Origin: Acidobacteriota bacterium
GTDB lineage: Bacteria > Acidobacteriota > Terriglobia > Acidiferrales > UBA7541
Assembly (NCBI GenBank): GCA_003224235.1
Contig: QHYU01000138.1
Coordinates: 1 to 64,000, forward strand
DNA: 64,000 nt
Reading direction: 5' to 3'
Below the pieces are notes generated by a model. The model saw only the letters and a list, made by a program, of their open reading frames with translations. It had not been told where the DNA came from and did not search any database. How positions within the stretch are numbered: position 1 is the stretch's first letter; each line of letters begins with the position of its first letter. The translations under genes were made by a program, and so were the position numbers. Below are positions 1 through 7,935 of this stretch, piece after piece.

Positions 1-221
1 GCAAGGTCCTTATCCCCAATGATTTCTCTTCGCTGGCCGAGGTCGAGGAACGTCTGCTTGCCTTTCAACATCACTATGAGCAAATCGCCGTCCCTTTCCA
101 CTGGACTTTCACCCGTCGGGATCTCGCAGCCCTCCTGGCGAGGCTCAGCAACCACGCCCTGGCCCATGTCGCGTAACCCCCCTCCCGAATACGTCACCGT
201 AATTACGAATCGGAGCACTTA
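1..221 (+). mobile_element. IS630-family insertion sequence, one end (rest lies left of window)
   Basis: The element's transposase C-terminus (3-176) is followed by a short noncoding end. The boundary is placed at the TA dinucleotide 220-221, because the reading frame of the interrupted amidohydrolase is sensible up to that point and turns into unrelated residues beyond it. IS630/Tc1-type elements are known to insert at TA and duplicate it, which fits. The inverted-repeat partner and the other TA copy are outside the window, so the exact end is inferred. Confidence 0.7.
3..176 (+). CDS. IS630-family transposase, C-terminal fragment
   Basis: An open frame enters from the left edge and ends at TAA 174-176. 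The 57 visible residues begin KVLIPNDFSSLAEVEERL and contain HYEQIAVPFHWTFTRRDLA. This is the characteristic tail of IS630-type DDE transposases, which follows the last catalytic acidic residue. The DDE triad itself is off the window, so activity cannot be judged. The frame is intact over the visible part. The gene runs opposite to the amidohydrolase that the element interrupts. Confidence 0.75.
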   Translation, partial: KVLIPNDFSSLAEVEERLLAFQHHYEQIAVPFHWTFTRRDLAALLARLSNHALAHVA

Positions 222-892
222 GCCAAGTCCACAGGCATTATCAAGACGCCCCCGCGCTCAATCGATCCAATTGATCCTGTAAAAATCTTGATGCCGTCGG
301 CGCCGTCGCGGATCTGCTGGCGCACTCGCTCTATCGCCTGCACGCTAAATTCGACCTCGGGTATGTTGATGTGGTTGGCCTCAAGAAATCCCCTGACGTA
401 AACGGGGGTTCCACCCTTGACCCAGAACGGTTCGCCAACTGTGAGGATCCTCGGCCCTTTCACTTCCCCGCTTTCTATGCGGTGGCGGATGAGGGTCGTG
501 TTTTCCAGCACGGACGCGATGTCAAAGACAGTAGTAAACCCCCAGCGGGTCAGCATGTCTTCGAGCTGTGAAGTGATCTGGTCGGACGGGAGTTTTTCTG
601 CATGGAGCAGGCTCGGAGTGAGGATGTGTACATGGCTGTTCCAGAACCCAGCGGTTATAACCAGACCTCCACAATCAACTACGGTCGCACCGCGCGGGAA
701 TTTCATTGAGGCACTCGGTCCAACAGCAAGAATCCGGCCATCGTGCACAAGGATTGCGCCGTTTTCGATTGGCGTCTCGGTGGGCGAGGAATAAATCCTT
801 GCGCCGACCAGGACGAGGTCAGAGGCTCGGCTCAGGTCGCAGGCAAATAAAACGCAAAGCAAGAGCACGGTCAGAGGTATTCGGATTCGCAC
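203..892 (-). pseudogene. Amidohydrolase (imidazolonepropionase-like), truncated by IS insertion
   Basis: The GTG start is followed by a signal peptide with a lipobox-like LFAC. A metal-dependent amidohydrolase N-terminus follows: a small beta-sandwich segment (ENGAILVHDGRILAVG) and the metal-binding SHVH near residue 89. The frame then reaches GVLIMPVDLAK and abruptly reads CSDS-stop, whose codons come from the end of the IS element. The family is normally 430-480 residues; 229 are left, and the later metal ligands and catalytic Asp are missing, so the product is almost surely inactive. The remainder should lie beyond the element to the left. The intact enzyme would be an exported hydrolase of unknown substrate. 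Confidence 0.8.
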
Positions 893-950
893 ATTGACAT
901 ATACGCTTTCAGCTCAAAGATTGTTTCGGATGTCTGCTTGGAAAGACTCA

Positions 951-1208
951 TTAGTTTGTCGGCCCGTGCCGCTGACTCGTGTTTTCTCCACCACGAATGC
1001 TGATTCGGAGGAAGGCGTCGCCTTTGAGCACGTAGAGCGCGCCGGTGATCGGACTGCCCGTCCAGTAGGCTTCCTGGCCGAGCCCGTCGATGACGCGCGG
1101 CTTGCCCAACTCCTTCTCGCGTTCAGGCCCAGGCTTCTCCGAGGTTTTGCCGGTAGCGGGCTTTTCTGCAAGGCTCGCCGAAGCATTACCCTGAGGACCG
1201 AGGATGCT
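951..1208 (-). pseudogene. Fragment of a secreted/lipoprotein-like family, broken on both sides
   Basis: Between the Sco gene and the amidohydrolase one minus-strand frame stays open for about 85 codons, with stops at both ends and no start codon. It contains VIDGLGQEAYWTGSPITG then ALYVLKGDAFLRISIRGG. From memory this resembles the C-terminal core of small secreted proteins with a GLGDEAYW...LYVLKGN pattern. The tail after IRGG looks out of frame with the family end. I read it as a decayed gene remnant; its function is unknown. Confidence 0.4.
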
Positions 1209-1286
1209 TCATGAGCCTCGCGGTCTCTCGCGAGCCACAGACTCGTTGCTCTCGGGGCGATACACCTACAGTCGTTGCCTCCGACT

Positions 1287-1904
1287 TCAGTCTGCGGCTT
1301 GCTTATTCTTCGGCTCCATCCAGAGGACATAGCGGACGATTTCGGTGGGGTCAGTTAACGCCGGGCACGCCGCCCATCTGTCCAGCGCCTCGTTCCCGTA
1401 CAGGACAACGCCAATATGCTGCGACTTGTCTTTGTCCACGGTGGGGTCTGGATCCACAAAGCCGAGTTTGCGACGGAGCTTCTCAACGTCTTCAGGTTTC
1501 CCGGTCAGGAACAGCCAGCCCGGCTTGACCCCGTTGCTCTTGGCATATTCCTGGAGCACCTTGGGCGTGTCCTCTTCTGGCTTGAGGGTGATTGAATACA
1601 TGAAGATATCGCGCCCAACGCGATCACCGAGGGCTCTCTGCACTGCCGCCAGGTTCGCGGTCTGTCGCGGGCAAAGGCCGTCGCAGTTTGTGTACATGAA
1701 ATTGATCAGCACGACCTTCCCTTTGATCAGATCATCGTAGAAGCGGACCGGCTTATTCTCGTGAGTGCGCAGAATCGCGTTCGGGAAGTAGCCCGCCCTA
1801 GGCCCGGTGCGGGGAGCCGACTCACGCCCGAACCCGACTCCCCTAAGAATCACCGAAGCCAAAGAGGCCAAAGCCCCACTTACAAGCAAAGCTCTTCTTC
1901 TCAT
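1287..1904 (-). CDS. SCO1/SenC-family copper chaperone
   Basis: This 205-residue thioredoxin-fold protein is of the type that delivers copper, or reduces cysteines, at the CuA site of cytochrome oxidase. The ATG at 1904 was chosen over an upstream frame-open start because AGGAG sits 9 nt before it and it begins a signal/anchor segment (MRRRALLVSGALASLAS). The copper-binding CxxxC is TNCDGLCP (C74, C78) and the distal ligand is H163 in SQHIGVVLY, so all three ligands are present. It lies about 100 nt downstream of the multicopper oxidase on the same strand and is probably co-transcribed. This suggests copper loading of that oxidase, although a role for a distant terminal oxidase is equally possible. 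Confidence 0.88.
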   Translation of the reverse strand: MRRRALLVSGALASLASVILRGVGFGRESAPRTGPRAGYFPNAILRTHENKPVRFYDDLIKGKVVLINFMYTNCDGLCPRQTANLAAVQRALGDRVGRDIFMYSITLKPEEDTPKVLQEYAKSNGVKPGWLFLTGKPEDVEKLRRKLGFVDPDPTVDKDKSQHIGVVLYGNEALDRWAACPALTDPTEIVRYVLWMEPKNKQAAD

Positions 1905-2008
1905 GGCTGAAGTCTCCTTTCGAAACGGCTCGGGCTCTGCACCCGGTTCGAGATACGCGGTCACGCGATCTGAGCACTCCCTTCATCGCCTCGGGTCCGA
2001 GCTGGACG

Positions 2009-3664
2009 TTAGGGAAGGATTCTCGTCCCGAAAACGCGCGGCGATGGCGGATTCTCACCGTTTCTACCGGTCACGTCCCACCTGAACATCATGGCATGGT
2101 CCTCATGCACGGTGTTGTGGCAATGGGTGGGGTACCTTCCGACCCAGTCTCGGAATCGAATGAAGATGCGAACTTCGTCTCCTGGGCCCAGATTCACAAC
2201 ATCCTTCCTGGATACTTCGTGAGGCGCCGGCGGTTCGCCGTTCCGCGTGAGGATCTGGAATTCCTCCATGTGAATATGAATCGGATGCGACCAGCCACCG
2301 CCACCGTTTTTCAAGGTCCAGATTTCGGCAGTGCCTTGCTCTGGGTTGGCGCGGATTTCGTTTACGTTGAAGAACTTCCCGTTGACAGCCCAGGCGCCCT
2401 GGCTCCTTTCGAAAACCCACCTTCTCTCCGTAACCACCTCGCTCAGATTGATCGGCGGGAGTTCGCGCAATTTGCTGGGTATCCTGCTGTGGTCGGCCGC
2501 GTCGCGATCCACATCAAACCGCAGGATGGCGTCCCCAATGGGGATCTTTCCCGTCGGGCCGCGTCCGCTGGTTTGCTCCAAGCGGTTCTCGAGGAAAAGT
2601 TGATCTCCGATCTTGTAGTTGGAGAAGTCGATGATCACATCCATACGATTCGCGACCCCCAGCTCGACGCTTTGGACGGCGAGCGGCGCGGGAAGCAAGT
2701 TTCCGTCGTTGGCAATCAAGGTAAACAGTTCGCTGGTCTTGCCAGGCTCGTCCTTGCTCAGGAAGAACTGGTAGAAGCGCGAAGGCCCGGCGTCCAGGAG
2801 ACGGAAGCGGTACTTCCGCCGAGCGACCTTGAAGAACGGCTGGATCACGCCATTCACCGTGAATTTGTCGCCCAGGATGCCGTCAAAATTGAAGGCATCG
2901 AAGAACACCTGGCCATCCGGAGTGAACGCTTTATCCGCGAAAGCCAGGGGAACGTCGAAGTCGCCGCTCGGCAGTCCGAGACCAGGGTTCCAATCTTCCT
3001 CGTGGCCTGAGTCTAGCTCATCGAAAAGGAGGTAGAAACCAACAAGGCCCTTGTAAACGTTTTGCGTCGTGAAGTCCACGCGGTGATCGTGGTACCACAG
3101 TGTCCCCAGGGCCTCTCTGGGATCTCCACCAGCATAGATGTTCGGATAATGGTTGTCCTTGCATTGTCCCGAAAAGAAGAAGTCAGTCGGAAAGCCGTCA
3201 CTCTCTGACGCCGTGTGAGCATTGTGCAAGTGGGTCGAGGTTTCGGGAATCCCAAAACCTACGTGGTTCGCTGGCAGGTCATTATAAAACCGCGCGATGA
3301 TGGGTTCCCCGTACCGAGCGTGGAAGGTGGGACCGGGGAAAATTCCGTCGAAGCCCCAGGTGAGATTCTCCGGCAGGTCGGGGTGGAAGCTATGTTTCGC
3401 CTCCTTTTGATGGATTTCGTAGAACACTCTCGGCGGAAACTCAGAGTAACGCTGATGCGCAGCAGGGTCCGGCGCAGGGTCCAGTTTCTGGATCGCCTGG
3501 GCCACCGGCGGAATAGGAAGCTCGACCACGAATGGTCTGGTAGGCGGGCTTGTGACCTTATCATCCTCATTCGAAATGCGCCTGTTCAGAAGAGTGCCTA
3601 GACCGTAGTGAAACGCTGGAATACTCCATAGTCCCTCTTTGATCCATTCTCGTCGAGATAGCAT
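2009..3664 (-). CDS. Multicopper oxidase (CotA/bilirubin-oxidase type), Tat-exported
   Basis: Three-domain cupredoxin oxidase of 551 residues. The ATG at 3664 is supported by AGGAG about 10 nt upstream and by a twin-arginine-like start MLSRREWIKEG. All four copper motifs are present: HLHN (145-148), WYHDH (190-194), HPIHIH (460-465) and HCHNTVHEDHAMM (514-526). The last holds the type-1 Cys-His-Met set, so a full type 1 plus trinuclear centre is predicted. Family members oxidise phenols, bilirubin, Mn(II) or Cu(I) with reduction of O2 to water; the substrate cannot be read from sequence. An Sco chaperone follows. Tat export would match folding in the cytoplasm and action in the periplasm. Confidence 0.9.
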   Translation of the reverse strand: MLSRREWIKEGLWSIPAFHYGLGTLLNRRISNEDDKVTSPPTRPFVVELPIPPVAQAIQKLDPAPDPAAHQRYSEFPPRVFYEIHQKEAKHSFHPDLPENLTWGFDGIFPGPTFHARYGEPIIARFYNDLPANHVGFGIPETSTHLHNAHTASESDGFPTDFFFSGQCKDNHYPNIYAGGDPREALGTLWYHDHRVDFTTQNVYKGLVGFYLLFDELDSGHEEDWNPGLGLPSGDFDVPLAFADKAFTPDGQVFFDAFNFDGILGDKFTVNGVIQPFFKVARRKYRFRLLDAGPSRFYQFFLSKDEPGKTSELFTLIANDGNLLPAPLAVQSVELGVANRMDVIIDFSNYKIGDQLFLENRLEQTSGRGPTGKIPIGDAILRFDVDRDAADHSRIPSKLRELPPINLSEVVTERRWVFERSQGAWAVNGKFFNVNEIRANPEQGTAEIWTLKNGGGGWSHPIHIHMEEFQILTRNGEPPAPHEVSRKDVVNLGPGDEVRIFIRFRDWVGRYPTHCHNTVHEDHAMMFRWDVTGRNGENPPSPRVFGTRILP

Positions 3665-3958
3665 TTTTGTGGCTCCTTTGGACAGGCGCCGCCATGCAGG
3701 AGCAACCACGGCGAATCCATGTGCATGGAACCAGTTCGGGCGCAGACTGAAGAGGGCATCGGACAACACTGTGTACTTTGTGCGGCGTGGAGTGAGTAAC
3801 GTGCGGGGACACCGGTTAAAAAAGGACCGTGCCGGCGAATAAGAGGCAAACTTCGAGACCTAGTGGCTCTCCCTCCAAGCCAACTAGGAAGCCAGAAGCT
3901 CGATGCAGTCATCTGCATAGCTGCTCCCAGGGCGGCTAGGCTTCATTCACTATAGGGT
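3665..3958. other. Intergenic region upstream of the multicopper oxidase
   Basis: About 290 bases with no supportable gene. It holds the Shine-Dalgarno of the oxidase near 3675 and presumably its promoter. I found no convincing -35/-10 pair and no repeat. Confidence 0.5.
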
Positions 3959-4234
3959 CTACATGCGGTGGCAAAAATAGAGGCGCGCAGGTCCTGCGAC
4001 CACGATGAGACGACGAGAACAACAAGTCGGGAATAGGAATGGCTCGCGGTTACACTCTGTTCGTATCGGCTCATGGCGAGCGCTCAGGTCTTCCTGAACT
4101 CGGTTCCAACAAGAAGCGCTTGTAAAAATTCGGCCGGTGAAGCCGACGCTGCTGGACACCGGGGTGATCGTGGCCCTTCGGGACTGAAGCGAGAGGCATC
4201 GAATAGGAAGGTTTTCGTCCAGCTTGATTTTCAT
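3959..4234 (-). pseudogene. DUF5615 (PIN-like) toxin, frameshifted relic
   Basis: The frame opens with MKIKLDENLP, the hallmark N-terminus of DUF5615 PIN-like toxins, whose first Asp belongs to the nuclease site. It then loses similarity. Pieces of the expected middle appear in other frames: PLASVPKGHD in one and VSSSVGFTGR in another, against the usual LxxLGHDVxTVxxEGLTGR pattern. The expected VTxDxDF motif is not visible in any frame. At least two frameshifts are therefore inferred and no active toxin can be made. It overlaps by 4 nt the DUF433-like frame, the usual antitoxin-toxin order for this pair. Confidence 0.65.
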
Positions 4235-4433
4235 TGAATGTGGGGAATTTCCGGAACGGGCAGGTCCTCTTCGGCAGAAGCCGCGGCGAACGCAATCGCC
4301 GCTTGAACGTCCTCGGGCTTTAGGCTAGGAAAATCGGCAAGAATTTCTTCGGCGGAATCACCGGCAGCTAAACTCGCTAGCAGGATTCTGGACCGCCGTA
4401 GTCGTGAACTTGTACCACTTTCATTGTTGCCAT
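4231..4433 (-). pseudogene. Chimeric remnant: quinone-oxidoreductase start joined to DUF433 antitoxin C-terminal half
   Basis: From the ATG at 4433 one frame reads MATMKVVQVHDYGGPESC and stops at 4377. The first 15 residues are the typical N-terminus of zinc-free NADPH:quinone oxidoreductases. In another frame the same DNA runs into RILLASLAAGDSAEEILADF and EDVQAAIAFAAASAEEDL, the second half of a DUF433 antitoxin. The first half of DUF433 (GKPxIRGTRIPV) is absent. The junction lies near 4385-4395. The arrangement looks like a deletion that joined two unrelated genes. A GTG at 4452 could start a 73-residue fused frame, but nothing supports its expression. Confidence 0.65.
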
Positions 4434-4448
4434 GAAGGTCCGTTTCGC

Positions 4449-5438
4449 TCACTGATTTACCGCTTTCATCAACTCTTCCGGGTAGCGCAAGCCGACGGCG
4501 ACCCCCTGAGGTATGACTTCGTCTATGCGTCGCAGATCGCCGGCTGTCAGGTTCACGTCAAGCGCGGCAGCATTCTCTTCCAGATACTTGCGTCGTTTGG
4601 TTCCGGGAATGGGCACAATGTCCTGGCCTTGTGCCAGCACCCAGGCCAGCGCCAGTTGCGACGACTTGCATCTCTTTTCTTTCGCGATCTCCTCGACACG
4701 GCGAACCAGATCCAGGTTTTTCTGGAAGTTTGCTCCTTGAAAGCGCGGGGAAAAACGGCGGTAGTCGTCGGCAGCCAGGTCCTCGAACTTCTTGATTTGC
4801 CCGGTGAGGAACCCTCGTCCCAGTGGACTGTAGGCTACGAACCCGATTCCAAGTTCCCGGCAGGTGCCGAGAATTTCGCCTTCCGGGTCGCGGCTCCACA
4901 ATGAGTATTCGGTCTGCAGGGCGGCGATGGGATGCACTTTGACCGCGCGTCGCAGAGTCTGCGGACTGGCTTCGGAAAGCCCGAGATACCGCACTTTGCC
5001 TTCTTTCACCAACTGTGCCATGGCGCCCACGGTTTCTTCGATCGGGGTGTTCGGATCCACGCGGTGCTGGTAGTAGAGATCGATAGTCTCGATGCCCAGG
5101 CGGCGCAGGCTGGCTTGGCAAGCCTTGCGCACGTACTCCGGCTTGCCGTTGATGGCCCGAAAATTGGGATTGTCAGGATACCGAACAATGCCAAACTTCG
5201 TGGCCACTACGACCTGCTCGCGGCGGCCGCGGATCGCCTTGCCCACCAGTTCTTCATTCGTAAAAGGGCCGTAAATGTCGGCTGTATCGAGAAAATTGAT
5301 GCCGAGTTCCAGCGCGCGATGGATGGTGGCGATGGACTCCTGATCGTCACGCGGGCCGTAGAACTCGGACATGCCCATGCAGCCCAGGCCCATAGCAGAA
5401 ACCGTGAGACCGCTGCGTCCCAGTTGACGAGTTTTCAT
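4449..5438 (-). CDS. Aldo/keto reductase (AKR13-like)
   Basis: NAD(P)H-dependent carbonyl reductase with a TIM-barrel fold, 329 residues. The ATG at 5438 is set by AGGAGG 8-13 nt upstream. The catalytic tetrad is complete: D54 and Y56 in [10 protein letters not shown]81 in VVVATKFG and H125 in YYQHRVDP. Late cofactor residues [15 protein letters not shown] match the phosphate-binding loop of AKR family members. It follows the YgjV-like gene by about 50 nt on the same strand and could share its transcript. The physiological substrate is unknown. It ends where the chimeric remnant begins. Confidence 0.9.
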   Translation of the reverse strand: MKTRQLGRSGLTVSAMGLGCMGMSEFYGPRDDQESIATIHRALELGINFLDTADIYGPFTNEELVGKAIRGRREQVVVATKFGIVRYPDNPNFRAINGKPEYVRKACQASLRRLGIETIDLYYQHRVDPNTPIEETVGAMAQLVKEGKVRYLGLSEASPQTLRRAVKVHPIAALQTEYSLWSRDPEGEILGTCRELGIGFVAYSPLGRGFLTGQIKKFEDLAADDYRRFSPRFQGANFQKNLDLVRRVEEIAKEKRCKSSQLALAWVLAQGQDIVPIPGTKRRKYLEENAAALDVNLTAGDLRRIDEVIPQGVAVGLRYPEELMKAVNQ

Positions 5439-5488
5439 GGCCGATCCTCCTTTCATTAACTTCTCCTTGTAAAAAGCTTGCCTGAAGC

Positions 5489-5737
5489 CTAGTTAAGACC
5501 GCGAGAAGGCTCGCTGCCCACCTCGCTCACGGCTGCTACCCGGAAGGAGGCATAAACAGCCGCCACAGCTACGATGAGGTTGGCAACAACCACCGGAGCG
5601 GAACCGATGGCGGTCCCATAGACCACCCACAGCAATGCGGCGGCCGCCTGGATCCTGCGGAGCGCAGCCGGTTGTTTAAAAAAGTAGGAACTCGAGAAGA
5701 TGGCTGTCGCTGTCCAGCCAAGCGTATCAAGCCACAT
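5489..5737 (-). CDS. YgjV-like small inner-membrane protein
   Basis: An 82-residue membrane protein with about three helices ([47 protein letters not shown]). The pattern of a Pro/Arg loop and WVVYG matches the YgjV/Imp-YgjV family, a distant PQ-loop/SWEET relative. The ATG at 5737 has AGGAGG 7 nt upstream, so a longer upstream frame is rejected. That Shine-Dalgarno overlaps the end of the HAD gene, 11 nt away, indicating translational coupling. Function unknown; small-molecule transport is possible by fold only. Confidence 0.7.
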   Translation of the reverse strand: MWLDTLGWTATAIFSSSYFFKQPAALRRIQAAAALLWVVYGTAIGSAPVVVANLIVAVAAVYASFRVAAVSEVGSEPSRGLN

Positions 5738-5748
5738 ATCAAACCTCC

Positions 5749-6561
5749 TTATGCTCCTGCTGGCGCTAGGGCGATGGTGAGTGAGTCCGTGCGCACCTTC
5801 GCCCACTCCTGGAGCACAAATCCGTGGGACTCAAACAGAGCTCGAATTCGCGTCGAATCCCAGCCGGCGATTGCCTCCAGGATCGGCACGAGCACACTCA
5901 GAGCATCGTCGCTGAGAACCGTCCGGCTCGCGATCTGCGTGACGTACTTGTTCTCGGATACCGCGATCGTCATGCCTTCCAACTGATTGACATGGAGCAT
6001 CACGTGAACATCAGAACTGCCGTCGCCTACATACACCAGCCGATCGTGGCTGACTGCCAATTCGCCGCGCAGTCGTTCAAGCACGGCGACTTTTCCGTAG
6101 CCTGCGGGAACCCGAATAATCGACTGGATCTCCCCCGTACCGGGAGCGTAGTGAAACTGCGTTCCATAAATGTGGTCTTCGGGAACGATCCCCGCTAGCG
6201 CGGACTTAACAACCTCTTCCGGGGCAGCGGAGACTACATAAAAGGAGAAGCGGTGGCCATCGACGTCTTCCAGCAACTGGAGGAGCAAGCGAAGGTTCGC
6301 CTTCAGACGGATTCGCTTCCCGACCTCGACCAGGTGCTCTTTGCGCACGCGCCGGTATTCAGGATCGTGGAGTATCAGATAAGCCAGTTCTCCCCCTTGC
6401 TGCACAAGATGGATGTTTGCAAGCCCAGCGACTCGCTCGCGGAATCCAGACACTCCGAGCAAGTCGCTCAGCACGACCCCCGAATCGTTGAAGCTGAGCG
6501 TCTGGTCGAAATCGCTCACTAGCAGAAATTCCCGGGTGGACTTTGTTTGATCACCTGACAC
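5749..6561 (-). CDS. HAD-superfamily phosphatase (PSP/MtnX-like)
   Basis: Cytosolic phosphatase of about 270 residues. HAD motif I is SDFDQTLS (nucleophile D17, D19), motif II is VVSAAP, the conserved Lys sits in AGYGK, and motif III is YVGDGSSD. All catalytic residues are present. The helical cap inserted after motif I fits the HAD-IB (phosphoserine phosphatase-like) group. The GTG at 6561 is preferred because AGGAGG lies 6-11 nt upstream; the upstream TTG has none. The gene is divergent from a GntR-type repressor and its promoter region contains a copy of the putative operator, so it is probably the regulated target. Substrate unknown. Confidence 0.82.
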   Translation of the reverse strand: MSGDQTKSTREFLLVSDFDQTLSFNDSGVVLSDLLGVSGFRERVAGLANIHLVQQGGELAYLILHDPEYRRVRKEHLVEVGKRIRLKANLRLLLQLLEDVDGHRFSFYVVSAAPEEVVKSALAGIVPEDHIYGTQFHYAPGTGEIQSIIRVPAGYGKVAVLERLRGELAVSHDRLVYVGDGSSDVHVMLHVNQLEGMTIAVSENKYVTQIASRTVLSDDALSVLVPILEAIAGWDSTRIRALFESHGFVLQEWAKVRTDSLTIALAPAGA

Positions 6562-6599
6562 GAAAACCTCCTCGCGCAAGCTATTCTGGCATTCTATAA

Positions 6600-6613
6600 G
6601 TTGATATAACAGC
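6600..6613. promoter_or_regulatory. Putative operator 1 for the GntR-LacI regulator
   Basis: GTTGATATAACAGC lies 39 nt upstream of the HAD start. It matches the site at 6690-6703 when one copy is reverse-complemented (12 of 14 bases). On the minus strand it sits just upstream of TATAGAAT, which can serve as the -10 of the HAD promoter. A bound repressor would block polymerase. Protein binding is inferred only. Confidence 0.5.
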
Positions 6614-6669
6614 CGTAAGGGCTGCTGCAGGCCTGGGTCACTTCATTTGATGACACGGAATGCCTGAAG

Positions 6670-6703
6670 TTGCTCTTTTATTCGAAAAAGCTGTAATATC
6701 AGC
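6670..6703 (+). promoter_or_regulatory. Promoter plus putative operator 2 of the GntR-LacI gene
   Basis: TTGCTC (6670-6675), a 16-nt spacer and TGTAAT (6692-6697) form a sigma-70-like promoter. The operator-like GCTGTAATATCAGC (6690-6703) covers the -10 and is itself a near palindrome. Transcription from here would begin about 6704, 2 nt before the ATG. This agrees with the lack of a Shine-Dalgarno: the mRNA would be leaderless and the gene autorepressed. Confidence 0.5.
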
Positions 6704-6705
6704 AT

Positions 6706-7842
6706 ATGCCGAGACGCCGCACGGTCCTCGAGTCAGATGGTCCGAAGTACCAACAGGTTTTCGAGAGGCTTTCACGGGATATCCTCGCGGGCAAATACAA
6801 AGCGGGACAGAAGCTTCCGAGTGAAGCAGCACTCGTGAGGCAGTTTGGGACATCGCGCATTACCGTAGGGCGAGCCGTCCGTGAGCTGAAAGAACGGGGG
6901 CTGGTGGAGCGGATTGCCGGGTCGGGCACCTATGTACGCGAGCGAACGATTGGCGAAGGTGGCGCGCTTTTCGGCTTGCTGATTCCAGATCTGGGCGAAA
7001 CTGAAATCTTCGAGCCCATATGTCAGGGAATGGCCGGCGCGCCCCAGGCAACCCAGCATGCTTTGCTTTGGGGGCATACAGAGTCGACTCGTGCGACCAA
7101 GGAAGAGCAGGCATTAAAGCTGTGTCATCAGTATGTCGAGCGCAACGTCCGCGGGGTGTTCTTTGCCCCCCTAGAGCTCACACCGGCAAAGGACGAGACC
7201 AACCAGGCGATCGTCAAAGCGCTCGAGAAGGCGCGCATCCCGATTGTGCTGCTTGACCGCTGCATCATGCCGTTCCCAAAACGCAGCAAGCATGACCTGG
7301 TGGGCATCGACAATCGGCGTGCTGGTTACCTGGTCACCGAGCACCTGCTCAAACTAGGGTGCCGTCGCATTGTGTTCGTGGCCTACTCCAATGGCGCTTC
7401 AACCGTAGAAGCTCGCATCGCCGGCTTTCGGGAGGCGCTGTTTTCTTACGGTGTCCCGCTGGAAGCGGATTCTGTGCAGCGGCTGGCTTCGATAACCGAA
7501 GCAGAATTGAAGCGGTTGTTAGACAGCATTCGTCCGGAGGCATTCGTCTGCGTCAATGACCGAACCGCGGGACGCCTGATGCACACGGCCCTTGGATTGG
7601 GTTATCAAGTTCCCCGGGGTCTGCGGATTGTCGGAATCGACGACGTGGAATATGCCAAGCTATTGCCGGTACCGCTGACCACCATTCATCAGCCGTGTCG
7701 CGAGATCGGCCAAGCTGCGCTGGCGGCCATGCTCGATCGTATCGAGCAACCCGAAATGCTTACGCGAGATATTCTGCTGGACTGCAGTCTCGTGGTGCGC
7801 GGCTCGTGCGGGACACAGAAAGGTACAATTGGAACTCTATAA
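6706..7842 (+). CDS. GntR-family regulator with LacI-type sugar-binding domain (AraR-like)
   Basis: Transcription factor of 378 residues. Residues 14-80 are a GntR winged helix-turn-helix (LPSEAALVRQFGTSRITVGRAVRELKERG split over two motifs, then GSGTYV). Residues 88-365 are a periplasmic-binding-protein-like effector domain with LacI/GalR signatures (LVGIDNRRAGYLVTEHLL; VPRGLRIVGIDDVEYA; LTTIHQP). This order is that of AraR-type repressors, which usually sense a sugar or sugar phosphate. It is divergent from the HAD/YgjV/AKR genes and two similar operator-like sites lie in the shared control region. The ATG follows the promoter by a few bases with no ribosome site. Confidence 0.88.
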   Translation: MPRRRTVLESDGPKYQQVFERLSRDILAGKYKAGQKLPSEAALVRQFGTSRITVGRAVRELKERGLVERIAGSGTYVRERTIGEGGALFGLLIPDLGETEIFEPICQGMAGAPQATQHALLWGHTESTRATKEEQALKLCHQYVERNVRGVFFAPLELTPAKDETNQAIVKALEKARIPIVLLDRCIMPFPKRSKHDLVGIDNRRAGYLVTEHLLKLGCRRIVFVAYSNGASTVEARIAGFREALFSYGVPLEADSVQRLASITEAELKRLLDSIRPEAFVCVNDRTAGRLMHTALGLGYQVPRGLRIVGIDDVEYAKLLPVPLTTIHQPCREIGQAALAAMLDRIEQPEMLTRDILLDCSLVVRGSCGTQKGTIGTL

Positions 7843-7935
7843 TGCTCGAGTGGATCGGTACAGATGGGGGTGAATCTTCCGACGGGTTCGCGACCGCCAA
7901 GGTTCGGGGGTGCTGCCGCGTCATGATTCGTTCAA

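Noticed and set aside
4404..4904. 166-codon plus-strand frame across the DUF433 relic and aldo/keto reductase
   Set aside because: Antisense of the reductase; no motif and no ribosome site.
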